A stretch of 35,001 bases of DNA from an uncultured Bacteroidales bacterium (GCA_902786725.1 CADADP010000035.1:1-35001), one strand, 5' to 3'; positions 1 to 9,431 are shown, counted from the stretch's first letter. Notes: a model not told the origin generated them from the letters alone. Program-made: numbers and translations.

Positions 1-56
1 CAGCATCATCTCTATCTGCTCTTGAAGTCTCATCGAAGCGCATTCGGTCAAATCAG

Positions 57-1517
57 TTATTTCTTCTTGTTAAGGGCAATTCGAGCCTGCAACTCCCACG
101 TGCGGACACGGTCCTTGTAGAGGTTGTTGCGGTTCATCTTTTCCACATCCAGGCTGGCATCGCTGTTGTCGTCCCAGCGGCGGCACAGATACACAGGTGT
201 ATAGACGCGCCCTATCTGATAATGGCGCGATATATTTAGGCCCAGAGCGTAGTCCTCGCCATAACTCACATTAGGTATCTTCACATCGCGCAACACCGGG
301 GTGTAGAATGCGCGAGGAGCGCCCAGCCCGTTGATTCGCAATGCGTTGTTTCGCCCGTTCTCGGGGGTCCACTCCTTGTGGTCAATGATGCCGGGAGCTA
401 TCATGTTCAGATTAATGTCGGTCATCATATATGTTCCCACCACCATTGCCACATTCTGCTCATAGAAGGCGTTAACCATCGTGGTAAGAGTATTCTCGTC
501 TTTGTACATATCATCGCTGTCGAGCTGCACTATGAACTTACCGGCCTTCTCATGATGAGCCGCCAGGTTCCAGTAGCCGCCTATACCCATGTCGTAATAG
601 TCGGCTATTATGTGTATTAAGCGTGGATCATCCTTAAATTCATCTATCGCATCACGGGTTCCGTCGGTCGAGAAGTTATCCACCACCATCAGATTAAACT
701 TAAAATCGGTCTTCTGCATCAACACGCTTTTTATCGCGTCGCGAATTGTGCGTATGCGGTTGCGCACAGGTATCATCACTGTAGCTTCCACCTCAAATTC
801 GCCGCGGTCAAACTCTATGTGCCTGAATTTTGGCTCCAGATAGCCACCTATCTCCTTCAGATGTTCGGTAACAGCCTTCTCCATCTCTATCTGACGGCCA
901 CGATTCTTGGGATCCACATAATCGAATATCTTCTCACCGCTCTTGCGGGTATCCAACTCCACATCGCTATATAGGAACTCATTAATGTGAGTTATCGGCG
1001 CGAATTGCGACAATTTCAACCGCAGGTCATACAGCCCGGCCCACTCATAATCGGCCTTCATCGCTTTTGCCGCACGTCGGAAGCAAGCTCCGCAGAACAG
1101 TAGCACCGACCCGAAGTCAAAGTCATCGCGCAGACTTCCCATTTGGTAATCTATTACCGGTGCTTTGTCTGCCCCTTTTTCTGTTACGTTATAGTGGTCG
1201 GCATACACCATGCCCGACTGGCTGTCGGCAAGTATTGTCACAAAACGCTCCACTGCGAATGGGGCGAATTTCAGCGTGTCGTATTTGGTGTATAATAGCA
1301 CCTGCCCGTCACCGGCATGCTCCGCTATTGCTTTTATAGTGGCACTCGACGTAAGGTTCTTAACTCTTATCAGTTCACAACCTTCAACACACTCCTTCAC
1401 ATCGGCATTTGCCAGCAAATATATCTTGTTCACCAGCTCTTGCTTCTTCAGTTCCTCGATTGTTGCTTGTGCCTGATTTTTAGTGGCAAATGGTATAAAA
1501 CAATTAATTGTTCCCAT
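57..1517 (-). CDS. Family 2 glycosyltransferase with an extra N-terminal GT-A-like domain
   Basis: This 486-residue cytoplasmic protein has no signal peptide or membrane segment. The C-terminal half (about residues 245-450) is a clear GT2 domain: a start of the form VMIPVRNR, the nucleotide-binding strand ending VVDNFSTDGT near 279-287, the metal-binding DSDD at 333-336, and an acidic pair GED at 420-422 that fits the catalytic base. Residues 1-240 are less conserved but repeat GT-A-like elements (MVYADHYN near 103-110), so this may be a degenerate second transferase domain. It would move a sugar from a nucleotide donor to an envelope glycan; donor and acceptor cannot be read from sequence. 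It follows the 1006-residue secreted protein by 32 bases and is probably co-transcribed with it. Being a GT2 enzyme is certain; the substrate is unknown. Confidence 0.9.
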   Translation of the reverse strand: MGTINCFIPFATKNQAQATIEELKKQELVNKIYLLANADVKECVEGCELIRVKNLTSSATIKAIAEHAGDGQVLLYTKYDTLKFAPFAVERFVTILADSQSGMVYADHYNVTEKGADKAPVIDYQMGSLRDDFDFGSVLLFCGACFRRAAKAMKADYEWAGLYDLRLKLSQFAPITHINEFLYSDVELDTRKSGEKIFDYVDPKNRGRQIEMEKAVTEHLKEIGGYLEPKFRHIEFDRGEFEVEATVMIPVRNRIRTIRDAIKSVLMQKTDFKFNLMVVDNFSTDGTRDAIDEFKDDPRLIHIIADYYDMGIGGYWNLAAHHEKAGKFIVQLDSDDMYKDENTLTTMVNAFYEQNVAMVVGTYMMTDINLNMIAPGIIDHKEWTPENGRNNALRINGLGAPRAFYTPVLRDVKIPNVSYGEDYALGLNISRHYQIGRVYTPVYLCRRWDDNSDASLDVEKMNRNNLYKDRVRTWELQARIALNKKK

Positions 1518-1549
1518 ATTCGTTTATTTTTAAAATGTTTATATTCATG

Positions 1550-4500
1550 TTATTTCGCGAAAAAGTTCAGCACATCGCCCATCAGTTGATTACGCTCCGA
1601 CTTATCTTTTATTGTCTCAAACGGGAAGCCAATCACCACCGTGCGATATGCGCCACGCTCCGACGCTATGCCGGCCGGGATATTATTCTCCTTGTAGCGA
1701 AGAATCGTTGCACCATTCGCGTCACTGGCCTTGATGCCATCGGGCGACTCCACTGCATAGAAGTCCTTATTCAGTTTGTTCACGAATTCCACTTCGCGCC
1801 CGTCGGCTATTTGCTTAAATTCTGAAGGCACTGTATATGCCTCGCCTTTGAGGGTGGCCTGGCCGGTTAGGTATTCATATCCGAGCACATTCTTAGCGAA
1901 ACTTATCTCTTCGCTGTTCGGTGTCGCTTTGTCCCAAATATCGCTGCCCACATACGCTCCTGTCACCAGCACATTACCGCCCTGGCGACAATACTGCTCT
2001 ATCGCGTTTCGGAGCGATGATGTGAATGCCTTATACTTGTTAGGCACGGCACCTCGACCTATCTGAATCTCTTTCTGCTTGCCCAGTATCAGGTCGGTAA
2101 TCTTGTATGCGTTCAGTGTTATTTCACCTTTCTCCACAGCCTCCACGCTTGCCGAAACAAACGAATATCCGGCATGCATAATCGCCGCACCGTGCACCGA
2201 TGGATAATCTAACGTGTTTCCGGCTATTGGTTCGGTTTCATGATTAGACCGACTCGCACCGAATCCGCCCGCGTCATCATCGCGCCACGGCTGATTTCTG
2301 CGGAACTCAAACTGCGAACCCAAATAGTTGATCTGCTGCATATAGGGTACTCCATGGTCTTTCGCGTCGATAAATCCGGCTATCTCTCCCGAGTCGAACC
2401 AGTCGGGGGCACTCACACGGGTGAATCCGTTCACCACCATCACTATGCCTTTGCTGCCCTTTGCCACTCCCAGCGAAAGTGTCTCACTCGGGAAGCTACG
2501 GCCACCGTCGTTCATCGCCACAATCTTGTAGTTATGTATCTCATTATCGTTAACAGTAACTATATGCTCTGTCCCCGGTGTAATGGCTATCTCTTTAAAG
2601 CCGCCACCGCCCACCTTTTCACAAACCACATATTTCTTCGCATCCGCATTTTCGCTCAAGTCGTCCTTAGTTGGTTTCCACGACAGCAAGAATCTGTTAC
2701 CACCCAACTCGCGTATCGCAAACGAATTCACCGGTAGTGGTTGCACCTCATATTCGCGATGGTCTCGCTGAGCAAGGAACTTAAGCATTCCCTTATACAC
2801 CGCACGGCTCACCGTGAAACGGAACGACGGGTCCAGTCCGTATTTCATGTCGGCAAAATTCTGATGCGACAGCAACTCAAGCAGCAATGCCGGCACCTCG
2901 GGTACTCGGGCCTCGTAGTAAGAAGCGTCGCGCATTCCGCGACGTGTCCAGTTGGGCTCATACTTAGCGCGAATATCGTTGCATATCTCGGTCATAACCA
3001 GATTGGTATAATTGCGCGACATCTCGCGCGACGTTCCGTCCTCATACCGACCGAAGTTCTTTCCGTTCTTCTTTGTGCAGTAGATTCCCAGTGTTCCCAC
3101 TATTTCATCATCATCGGTAGTCCCGGCGTCGGTGTGCCATGCCAGCGACAAATCCACGGGTACATTCAGTCCCTTGCGGCCGGGCAACACTTTGCTCCCA
3201 CCTGCCAGATAATTAACCCACTCACCGCGGCTCCGGTAATCATCCACATAGTCATTTATACCCTTCGACGTGGAATACACGCTATCGGGGAAACCGGCCC
3301 ACTGCAGATAATAGCGACTCCCGATGGTGTACCACGGACGGTCGCCAAGCACATATTTGTAGTCCACATTGGGTTTACCTAGGTACTTCTCATCGCCGTT
3401 TTCTTTAGCTATCGCTATGTTCTCGGCCGTGGGCAACGCCACTCGGCGCGCAATGTTGCCTTTTCCTCCGCCTATCTTTATGGCATCGGCGGTTACCACC
3501 GCACCCTTATCTTTCGACAGATTGCTCAGCACCACCACATCCTTGTTCTCGCCTTTCTTTAACTGGAACGTGCCCAAATACACCCACACTCCGCCGGCCA
3601 TCGTCTGATCCACCTTGAATTGCTGTGCGCCGGCTAGGCTATTCACCGTGTAGAGAGCATCCTTAGCGCTGTTGGCCAGCGATTTATATGATATATAGAT
3701 TGCAAATGTCCCGGCCTCTGGCATATCAGCACTCCAGCGCGCAGTGGTTACAGCTTTTTTGTCGGTCGTACATGCCACTTGGCGATATGTGCCATCACGG
3801 AACGGATTCTCAAAGTCGCGGTAATCCTCTTTCTTATAGGCGAATCCTTGTCCCTCGCCTTCGGTCCACTTCTTTCCTTTTGTGTCCTCGGTATAACCTG
3901 ACTGTGCCCTAAAGCCATCATTATCCACTACCACTTCAAACAAATGCGTGTCACGCTCGCGAGCATCCCACACATAGGCTCCCGCATTCTCCAGCATCGG
4001 AATCAAGAACGGCACCACATAACTCTGTGTGTACATATCCTCAACCGTCTGCATTATTCGCGCGCGTTGCCACTCCCAGCGGTTCAGATATGGTTCAAAA
4101 TACCAGCCATGACTCTGCCACACCGCTATCACATTTCCGTCAAGGCCCTTACTGTACCTGCGGTTCGGATCCATCGGACTTATAAATGGAGGATTCTTCC
4201 GCTTGTACGACAGCTCATAGTCGGCAAAATAAAGCGATATATCGTCACCGGCTATTGTGATTTGCACGTCTTCGCACGGCTGCTCCGCACCGATAATACG
4301 TTTCACATCGCCTTTGAGTTGCTCCACGTCGATTGCCGTGAACGGTATGCTTCCGAAATTCTCGCTAACATCAACAGTAGCCTTCTTATCGGTAACAATA
4401 ATCGAACGCACATTCAGACTGCCTATTCCCATGTTCTGAGGCATCTTCGATGCAACAAGCGCCTTTATCTGATCTTCGGCCGCTTGCGACACACCTTGCG

Positions 4501-4570
4501 CGCGCATGACGCCCGACGACAACACAATCATGGGCAGCACCATAAGTAGTGTCAGTATCTGTTTCTTCAT
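1550..4570 (-). CDS. Secreted multidomain amidase-like protein (Amidase_3 fold, Xly/golvesin-type insert, Fn3)
   Basis: The protein has 1006 residues. Residues 1-25 form a signal peptide ending near MRAQG. Pieces of an N-acetylmuramoyl-L-alanine amidase (Amidase_3) are visible: SHG with His154, ARERD at 203-207, AWHTDAG with His479, and PALLLELLSHQN with Glu565, matching the zinc-histidine and catalytic-glutamate motifs. Between them, about 260-370, sits a beta-sandwich-like insert resembling the golvesin/xanthan-lyase carbohydrate-binding domain, so the catalytic domain is split. A fibronectin-III-like domain follows at about 612-705, then a C-terminal region of about 300 residues including a segment (CRQGGNVLVTGAYVGSD) that looks like a Rossmann or glutamine-amidotransferase-like fold. 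Bacteroidales homologues are often labelled xanthan lyase, a name I would not adopt. The likely role is cleavage or binding of peptidoglycan or glycan outside the cytoplasm. A promoter lies just upstream, and the glycosyltransferase follows 32 bases downstream. Confidence 0.8.
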   Translation of the reverse strand: MKKQILTLLMVLPMIVLSSGVMRAQGVSQAAEDQIKALVASKMPQNMGIGSLNVRSIIVTDKKATVDVSENFGSIPFTAIDVEQLKGDVKRIIGAEQPCEDVQITIAGDDISLYFADYELSYKRKNPPFISPMDPNRRYSKGLDGNVIAVWQSHGWYFEPYLNRWEWQRARIMQTVEDMYTQSYVVPFLIPMLENAGAYVWDARERDTHLFEVVVDNDGFRAQSGYTEDTKGKKWTEGEGQGFAYKKEDYRDFENPFRDGTYRQVACTTDKKAVTTARWSADMPEAGTFAIYISYKSLANSAKDALYTVNSLAGAQQFKVDQTMAGGVWVYLGTFQLKKGENKDVVVLSNLSKDKGAVVTADAIKIGGGKGNIARRVALPTAENIAIAKENGDEKYLGKPNVDYKYVLGDRPWYTIGSRYYLQWAGFPDSVYSTSKGINDYVDDYRSRGEWVNYLAGGSKVLPGRKGLNVPVDLSLAWHTDAGTTDDDEIVGTLGIYCTKKNGKNFGRYEDGTSREMSRNYTNLVMTEICNDIRAKYEPNWTRRGMRDASYYEARVPEVPALLLELLSHQNFADMKYGLDPSFRFTVSRAVYKGMLKFLAQRDHREYEVQPLPVNSFAIRELGGNRFLLSWKPTKDDLSENADAKKYVVCEKVGGGGFKEIAITPGTEHIVTVNDNEIHNYKIVAMNDGGRSFPSETLSLGVAKGSKGIVMVVNGFTRVSAPDWFDSGEIAGFIDAKDHGVPYMQQINYLGSQFEFRRNQPWRDDDAGGFGASRSNHETEPIAGNTLDYPSVHGAAIMHAGYSFVSASVEAVEKGEITLNAYKITDLILGKQKEIQIGRGAVPNKYKAFTSSLRNAIEQYCRQGGNVLVTGAYVGSDIWDKATPNSEEISFAKNVLGYEYLTGQATLKGEAYTVPSEFKQIADGREVEFVNKLNKDFYAVESPDGIKASDANGATILRYKENNIPAGIASERGAYRTVVIGFPFETIKDKSERNQLMGDVLNFFAK

Positions 4571-4634
4571 CCTATTAGTAATTAATTAGTTAAGCTTTTA
4601 TTCTCTTTATCAAGATTGCATGATATTCTACTCA

Positions 4635-4665
4635 CAAAGTTACCAATTTAATTCGTATTTCAGCA
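4635..4665 (-). promoter_or_regulatory. Candidate promoter for the 1006-residue secreted protein
   Basis: On the minus strand the Bacteroidota -7 element TAACTTTG occupies 4635-4642, matching TAnnTTTG exactly. The -33 region at 4661-4664 reads GCTG and is only a weak match to TTTG. Initiation would fall about 58 bases before the start codon at 4570. The rest of the 214-base gap (4571-4784) is AT-rich and shows no other gene. Confidence 0.5.
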
Positions 4666-4784
4666 TTGTTTACCTATCTTTTTATAGACAAAATTAAAGT
4701 TTTATTATTCATATACATTTTTTTAATCATTTTAACACTTTATGGTACATATTAACTGTAGATTTTTCCACCTCAACTTTCATT

Positions 4785-5639
4785 TTACAAACTGTGATAG
4801 ATAATCAAGCCTGGCATGGAGTCGCGGATAATCTTTTTCACTCGCACACCAAACTTTCTGGCCACACTCAGCAGCATCTCGCTATAACAACTGGCAACCG
4901 AGCCTACTATCGACACATCATAGTCCTTATAAGGATACTGGCTCACATTTCGCACGAAGAAACGCATAAACTCATTCCATACCAATTCGCGCACGTAGCC
5001 GTTGTCGAGATGCTTAGCTAAAAAGAACGAGTATTGGGTTAGGTTGCGACTTGCCTGCGGATTATTGTAGATTGAACTCATAATTGCATCCGGTGTGAGT
5101 TTATACTCCTCATAGAAGGCCTGCGCCACTTCGTGTGGAGCTATATTCTTCAAGCAATCGCCCACAAACAATCGGCCCAACGCCGAGCCACTACCCTCAT
5201 CACCAAGTATAAAGCCCAGTGGACGCACATTCTTAACAATGCGCTCTCCATCGTAGAGGCAAGAGTTGGAACCATTACCTATTATGCACGCCAGGCCTGG
5301 CTCCCGAACAAGCAGACCGCGAGCTGCTCCCTCCAAGTCACTGAATACCGTAGAAGGAGTTTTAAACTGCGCCACCAATGACGCCTCAACCATACTTTTC
5401 TTGTCGAGCGTACCACATCCGGCACCATAGAAATACACATGCTCCCACCTGCGCTTAAAAAACGCGTCGGGCAACTGCAACCGTATGCTGTGGCTAATCT
5501 CCCGACGGCTCATAAAGAATGGATTCAAGCCTTCGGTATATGCTCGCTCTACTACTTCTCCATTTTCCACAAGACACCATTCGGTTCTCGAAGAGTTGCT
5601 TTCGGCTATAAGTTTGGTTTTAAGTCCGCTTAACGCCAT
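4785..5639 (-). CDS. BadF/BadG/BcrA/BcrD-family ATPase, probable N-acetylhexosamine (GlcNAc/MurNAc) kinase
   Basis: This 284-residue cytoplasmic protein has the actin-like ATPase fold. Visible motifs are the phosphate-1 loop variant AESNSSRTEW (12-21), the SDLEGAARGL segment (100-109) whose Asp101 fits the catalytic base of GlcNAc kinases, the phosphate-2 loop GNGSNS (121-126) and LGDEGSGSALG (145-155). The length agrees with single-domain amino-sugar kinases of this family, which phosphorylate GlcNAc or MurNAc at C6 or C1. Phosphate-1 has Ser-Asn-Ser where many members have Gly-Gly-Gly. The gene lies between two wall amidase-type genes, which supports a role in recovering amino sugars from peptidoglycan; that link is inferred from context. 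It has its own promoter with a large palindrome. The family is certain and the exact sugar is not. Confidence 0.85.
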   Translation of the reverse strand: MALSGLKTKLIAESNSSRTEWCLVENGEVVERAYTEGLNPFFMSRREISHSIRLQLPDAFFKRRWEHVYFYGAGCGTLDKKSMVEASLVAQFKTPSTVFSDLEGAARGLLVREPGLACIIGNGSNSCLYDGERIVKNVRPLGFILGDEGSGSALGRLFVGDCLKNIAPHEVAQAFYEEYKLTPDAIMSSIYNNPQASRNLTQYSFFLAKHLDNGYVRELVWNEFMRFFVRNVSQYPYKDYDVSIVGSVASCYSEMLLSVARKFGVRVKKIIRDSMPGLIIYHSL

Positions 5640-5686
5640 AAAATAGATTTATGTATTAGTTTTGAATGCATTTTTTATTTAACGCA

Positions 5687-5724
5687 CAAATTTACAGACA
5701 TTTTCGCACTTGCGAAAATGTCTG
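5687..5724 (-). promoter_or_regulatory. Promoter of the amino-sugar kinase with a perfect 14-bp palindrome as likely operator
   Basis: The minus strand carries the -7 element TAAATTTG at 5687-5694, a perfect TAnnTTTG. Directly abutting it, 5695-5708 and 5711-5724 form a perfect 14-bp inverted repeat (left arm CAGACATTTTCGCA) with a two-base centre. The palindrome fills the spacer and the -33 position, where no good TTTG is present. There is no T-run after it, so a terminator is unlikely. A regulator-binding operator, or an activator-dependent promoter, fits best. Initiation would leave a leader of about 40 bases before 5639. Confidence 0.65.
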
Positions 5725-5829
5725 CTATCCCTATCGGCTGGATTTAAACTCAAATTAACACATTTAAACCGCCATTAACCTTAGACGAGCCAGATTTAAC
5801 AATAATAAACACTTCCGAGACTCCGAATT

Positions 5830-6894
5830 TTACATTCCTTCCGCTAACTGAACCTTCACATTACTGTAAGTTACCTTGTTGGCTTCCACATGCAATGCTG
5901 TTCTACTTAATTCGGCAGATGCTTTTTCGGCTATCAAAATATATTCTCCAGGCTCTATATCCTTGAACAAAAACACGCCATTCTCCAAATAATCGGTGTA
6001 ATACTCTCTCTTCTTTCCACTCGCCTCTGAAATCAGAGTAAGACGCACATGATTCATCGGGCGATACATATCATCGCCGAAGAGTTGCTCGGAATCACTT
6101 CTCAATGCTTTCTCATTAAGCACTCTTCCGGCCACCACTCCCAGACCATAATCCTTTTCCTTCCCGAACCACTCGTCTATTCCAAGCGACTGGTTCCATG
6201 CTTCCAGCCAGCAGTATTCATGGTTGAGCAAACGGCAACGCTCAGGTATATAATCATGGAACGAGCCCTCGCTCAGCAGACCCGGCAACTTGTTATATCT
6301 CAAAACGCCCAATCCCACTTTAGGCCCCCAGTCATAGAAAGTCCAATCTCCGGCAAGCACCGGGGTCTCCCTTACCCATGATGTAGCCTTATTCCCTTGC
6401 AAGTGCTTCATTATCAAGGCCGAAATCGTATCCGACCCGGCCACAGCCGGAGTGCCGGTATATCCTCGGTAGAGTGCTAACGGAAAGTTGGTCTTGCGAC
6501 TTGTTCCGGTTGCATTGCTGTGGATAGCGAAGAACATATCGGCGCCGCTATTGGCAGCAAGCGACATTATCTCAAACAAATCCAAGTCGTCGGCCGAAGT
6601 GTTATTTATACGAGTCGTTGCCACTTCATATCCTTTCTTGCTGAGGATACGCATCAGCGCGTTCCCTTTCAGTATGTTCGAATCCGACTCATAATACGGA
6701 ACCGTGTCGCCAACTCCCACATTCAGAAACGGCGAAGGGCGGTCGTTACTGTCATGCCCGCCATGACCGGGATTGATAAACACGCGAGGAGCTATCTCCC
6801 GCGCATTTTGTGCATTAATAAGCAGGCACCCACCCACGATGCACACTGCCATTGCCAGCACTCGTATTGTCGTTTTTGCTATCATATTTCCCAT
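5830..6894 (-). CDS. Secreted N-acetylmuramoyl-L-alanine amidase (Amidase_3) with C-terminal beta domain
   Basis: The protein has 354 residues. A signal peptide covers about residues 1-28 (ending LLINAQ); the alternative start at Met4 would serve as well. The catalytic domain has the full zinc amidase set: NPGHGG with His44, Glu69 in YYESDSN, IHSNA with His125, and the catalytic Glu209 in LLSEGSFHD. It hydrolyses the amide bond between MurNAc and the stem peptide of peptidoglycan in the periplasm. From about residue 250 to the end there is a CarboxypepD_reg-like beta-sandwich (VAGRVLNEKAL, then FKDIEPGEYIL), often found in Bacteroidota surface proteins. It starts 20 bases after the beta-propeller gene, so the two form an operon. 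The length fits an amidase with one accessory domain. Confidence 0.9.
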   Translation of the reverse strand: MGNMIAKTTIRVLAMAVCIVGGCLLINAQNAREIAPRVFINPGHGGHDSNDRPSPFLNVGVGDTVPYYESDSNILKGNALMRILSKKGYEVATTRINNTSADDLDLFEIMSLAANSGADMFFAIHSNATGTSRKTNFPLALYRGYTGTPAVAGSDTISALIMKHLQGNKATSWVRETPVLAGDWTFYDWGPKVGLGVLRYNKLPGLLSEGSFHDYIPERCRLLNHEYCWLEAWNQSLGIDEWFGKEKDYGLGVVAGRVLNEKALRSDSEQLFGDDMYRPMNHVRLTLISEASGKKREYYTDYLENGVFLFKDIEPGEYILIAEKASAELSRTALHVEANKVTYSNVKVQLAEGM

Positions 6895-6914
6895 CTATTA
6901 TGCGCTAATAACTA

Positions 6915-7805
6915 TCAATCTTTTATCTTGATTTCCATAATATGAATTTCGCCTTGTCCAGTTGTGTATGTAATCTTACCACCGGCAGCCATCGGTTGCA
7001 CCGCGCTCATCTCGGGAGGTGTAAGCGCATACTCAAATGTTCCGTCTGCCTTAACAAGATAAATTTGTTGCCCCAGTCGTTTCTGCACGCCATCGGTTCC
7101 GTTCATAGCCACCAGATAATCATTATCATACCACGACGGCATCATGTAATAGCCCATTTCAGATAATATCTTGCCGTTTAGGTCCACTACATACATACCT
7201 TTGCCCACTGCTTTAAACACCACTTTATCGCCACAGGGCGACACTGATGCCCACAGGTAACCCACACTGCCTTTTACCGGTTGCAGTTTCTTCACGTTCC
7301 CATTTTTTACCACATACAGAAATGCGCCTCGGGTAAATGCGAAAGTTCCACGCTTAAAGTTGTAACTTTCGCGTTCGCCCACCACAACCGCACTTTTACC
7401 GGCCGCTACAGCCAGCACCTGTCCATGCTGGGGCGCCAGAACTTGCTCAGTGGCTCCGTTCTCAACGTTGTAGCGATAACCGGCACGGAAAATAAGATTA
7501 TTTTGCCGCCTTTTCGCCGTTACGTAATACACATTCCCGTCATTGCCGAAGCGCCCGTCAAATCCGGGTAGCCCATCATCGGCAACTGTAGCCACAACAC
7601 CTGTCTTTAGGTCGAGCAATTTCAGAATTGTAGCCTCTGTGGGAGAGAACAGCAGTTTATCACATGTCCTGTTCAACTGCGGATAATATGCCGGACCATA
7701 AATACTGTCGAGAGGACAAGTATCGCTTATCACTTCCACTGTTTGCGCCTCCGCCACCAGGCACATAACACTCAGCAGCACAAGCATTTTAATTCTTATT
7801 CCCAT
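6915..7805 (-). CDS. Secreted PD40/beta-propeller-like protein of unknown function
   Basis: The protein has 296 residues with a clear signal peptide (MGIRIKMLVLLSVMCLVAEA) and no later membrane segment, so it should be periplasmic or surface-exposed. The body is a series of short beta-rich repeats: YYPQLNRTCDKLLFSP, SVSPCGDKVVFKA, IYLVKADGTFEYAL. These are typical of PD40/TolB-like propeller blades. I see no catalytic residues. The amidase gene follows after 20 bases, so it may help bind or regulate at the cell wall; that is inference from context only. It is the first gene after the complex I terminator, and its promoter must lie in 7806-7862, where I see no good TAnnTTTG match. Confidence 0.75.
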   Translation of the reverse strand: MGIRIKMLVLLSVMCLVAEAQTVEVISDTCPLDSIYGPAYYPQLNRTCDKLLFSPTEATILKLLDLKTGVVATVADDGLPGFDGRFGNDGNVYYVTAKRRQNNLIFRAGYRYNVENGATEQVLAPQHGQVLAVAAGKSAVVVGERESYNFKRGTFAFTRGAFLYVVKNGNVKKLQPVKGSVGYLWASVSPCGDKVVFKAVGKGMYVVDLNGKILSEMGYYMMPSWYDNDYLVAMNGTDGVQKRLGQQIYLVKADGTFEYALTPPEMSAVQPMAAGGKITYTTGQGEIHIMEIKIKD

Positions 7806-7862
7806 AAAACATCTTTTCTTCTTTATCGCTATTACAACTTTTCCATCGCCACTTAAACTACA

Positions 7863-7896
7863 ATGAGGAGAAAGGGTTTGTGCGCTTTCTCCTCAT
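7863..7896 (-). terminator. Terminator-like hairpin at the end of the nuo/atp operon
   Basis: A perfect 12-bp stem (arms 7863-7874 and 7885-7896, ATGAGGAGAAAG and its complement) encloses a 10-base loop, 35 bases beyond the nuoN stop codon. On the minus strand it is followed by a T-rich but interrupted stretch. Position and strength suit termination of the long operon; the poor T-run makes the mechanism less sure. Confidence 0.7.
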
Positions 7897-7930
7897 CATA
7901 AACTTATTTAAGGGTTAATGGTATTCTTTA

Positions 7931-9394
7931 TTAACTCAAGGTCGCAAACAAAGTTTGCACTCCCTCAGAAATCTGCGACAGACCTGTGTAAATGCAACTC
8001 AGCAAACCTATAAACATTATTCCGAGTACACACAGCGCCATGCCCACACGCTCGCTCCATGCCGACTTAAACGCCGGTATCGCACATTCGTCTTGACGGA
8101 TAAACATCGCCTTCACCACCAGCAGATAGTAGTAGAGTGAGATAATGGTGTTAATCAACGCTATGAACACAAGCACGTATATCGCCACACTGCCTTGATG
8201 AGCGGCTCCCACAAATATAAAGAATTTGCTGAAGAATCCCGCGAATGGTGGTATTCCTCCAAGCGAGAACATGGCCAGCATCATAGTGAACGATAGCCAC
8301 GGGTTGGTCTTAAACAAGCCGTTATAGTCGTCGGTAGTTACCTTTCCCGTCTTACGCTCTATTGCGGCTATCACGCCGAAGGCGGCCAAATTCGAGAAGA
8401 TATACACCAGCACATAGAACATCATGGCCGTCATACCCATCGTATTGGCTCCGATAATTCCAAGCATTATATAGCCGGCTTGTGAAATCGATGAGAACGC
8501 AAGGAATCGCTTCAGATTACGCTGACGTATCGCAAACAGGTTACCCACAGTTATCGTTATCGCTATTACAACGTAGAGCATCCACTCCCACACCGACGTA
8601 TATACTGCGCCAAACACTTGAACCAGTATCACAAGGAATGCGAATGCGGCAGCACCTTTCGATATTACCGACAGGTAGCTCGTCACTGCGGTGGGGGCTC
8701 CCCGATAAACGTCGGCTGTCCACAAGTGGAACGGAACAAGCGACAACTTAAAGCCCACTCCGGCTATAACAAAGGCCACGGCCGCTATCAGCAGTGCCGA
8801 CTTCTCTCCTACCAAATAATATGCTATGTCGCCAAAGTAAAGTGTTCCGGTCAAGCCATATACAAACGATATGCCAAGTAGCAGTACTGCCGACGAGAAC
8901 ACCGCGGTGAACACGTATTTTGCAGCAGCCTCATGCGACTCGTAATGATTCTTCTCAAACGCAGCCAGCGCAGCCAGCGGAAGCGATGCCGTCTCAAGGC
9001 CTATCACGAAAAGCAAGAAGTGACGTCCGGAAATCATCAGGAACATGCCAAACAGCGTCAGCAATATCAGCTCATAGAATTCACCGCGCCTCACGCTCAC
9101 AAAGTCGCTGTTAGTCCACTCTATCGCCTGCAGTAGCACCAGCAGTGTGCCTATATTCAGAATCCCTTTCATCACCCATGTACTCGGGTCCTGAACAAAC
9201 ATGCCTCCGAAAGCCTCTCCAGCAGCAACCGGGATAAAGCTCAGTGCCGTGTATATTGCGAATACTGTGGCGGTGAACACCGGCAACGCCTTCTGCATCT
9301 TTTGGGGCAGAAAAGTGTCATATAGGAACACAAGCAAGAACACGAGCAATAAGCCCATTTCCTGCGGCATCAGTAAAAATTGCGAATAATCCAT
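7931..9394 (-). CDS. nuoN: NADH-quinone oxidoreductase subunit N
   Basis: This 487-residue polytopic inner-membrane protein is one of the three antiporter-like pumping subunits of complex I. The family signatures are present: GLETASLPLAALAAFEK with the trans-membrane glutamate, VPFHLWTADVYRGAPTAVTSYLSVISK with the loop and pump lysine, and the discontinuous helix near GGIPPFAGFFSK. The length matches the usual 450-500 residues. It is the last gene of the operon, 37 bases after nuoM, and a hairpin follows. Confidence 0.96.
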   Translation of the reverse strand: MDYSQFLLMPQEMGLLLVFLLVFLYDTFLPQKMQKALPVFTATVFAIYTALSFIPVAAGEAFGGMFVQDPSTWVMKGILNIGTLLVLLQAIEWTNSDFVSVRRGEFYELILLTLFGMFLMISGRHFLLFVIGLETASLPLAALAAFEKNHYESHEAAAKYVFTAVFSSAVLLLGISFVYGLTGTLYFGDIAYYLVGEKSALLIAAVAFVIAGVGFKLSLVPFHLWTADVYRGAPTAVTSYLSVISKGAAAFAFLVILVQVFGAVYTSVWEWMLYVVIAITITVGNLFAIRQRNLKRFLAFSSISQAGYIMLGIIGANTMGMTAMMFYVLVYIFSNLAAFGVIAAIERKTGKVTTDDYNGLFKTNPWLSFTMMLAMFSLGGIPPFAGFFSKFFIFVGAAHQGSVAIYVLVFIALINTIISLYYYLLVVKAMFIRQDECAIPAFKSAWSERVGMALCVLGIMFIGLLSCIYTGLSQISEGVQTLFATLS

Positions 9395-9431
9395 CGTATA
9401 TCTTTTGTTTTAATTCGATTCAAACTTCTTT

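Noticed and set aside
1-56. Possible 5' end of another minus-strand gene after the glycosyltransferase
   Set aside because: Starts at 43 and 33 (ATG) and 51 (TTG) are all open to the window edge, but 11-17 codons are too few to support a gene.
5695-5724. The 14-bp palindrome as a terminator of the amidase transcript
   Set aside because: It lies over 100 bases beyond the stop, has no T-run on either side and abuts a perfect -7 element, so an operator is more likely.
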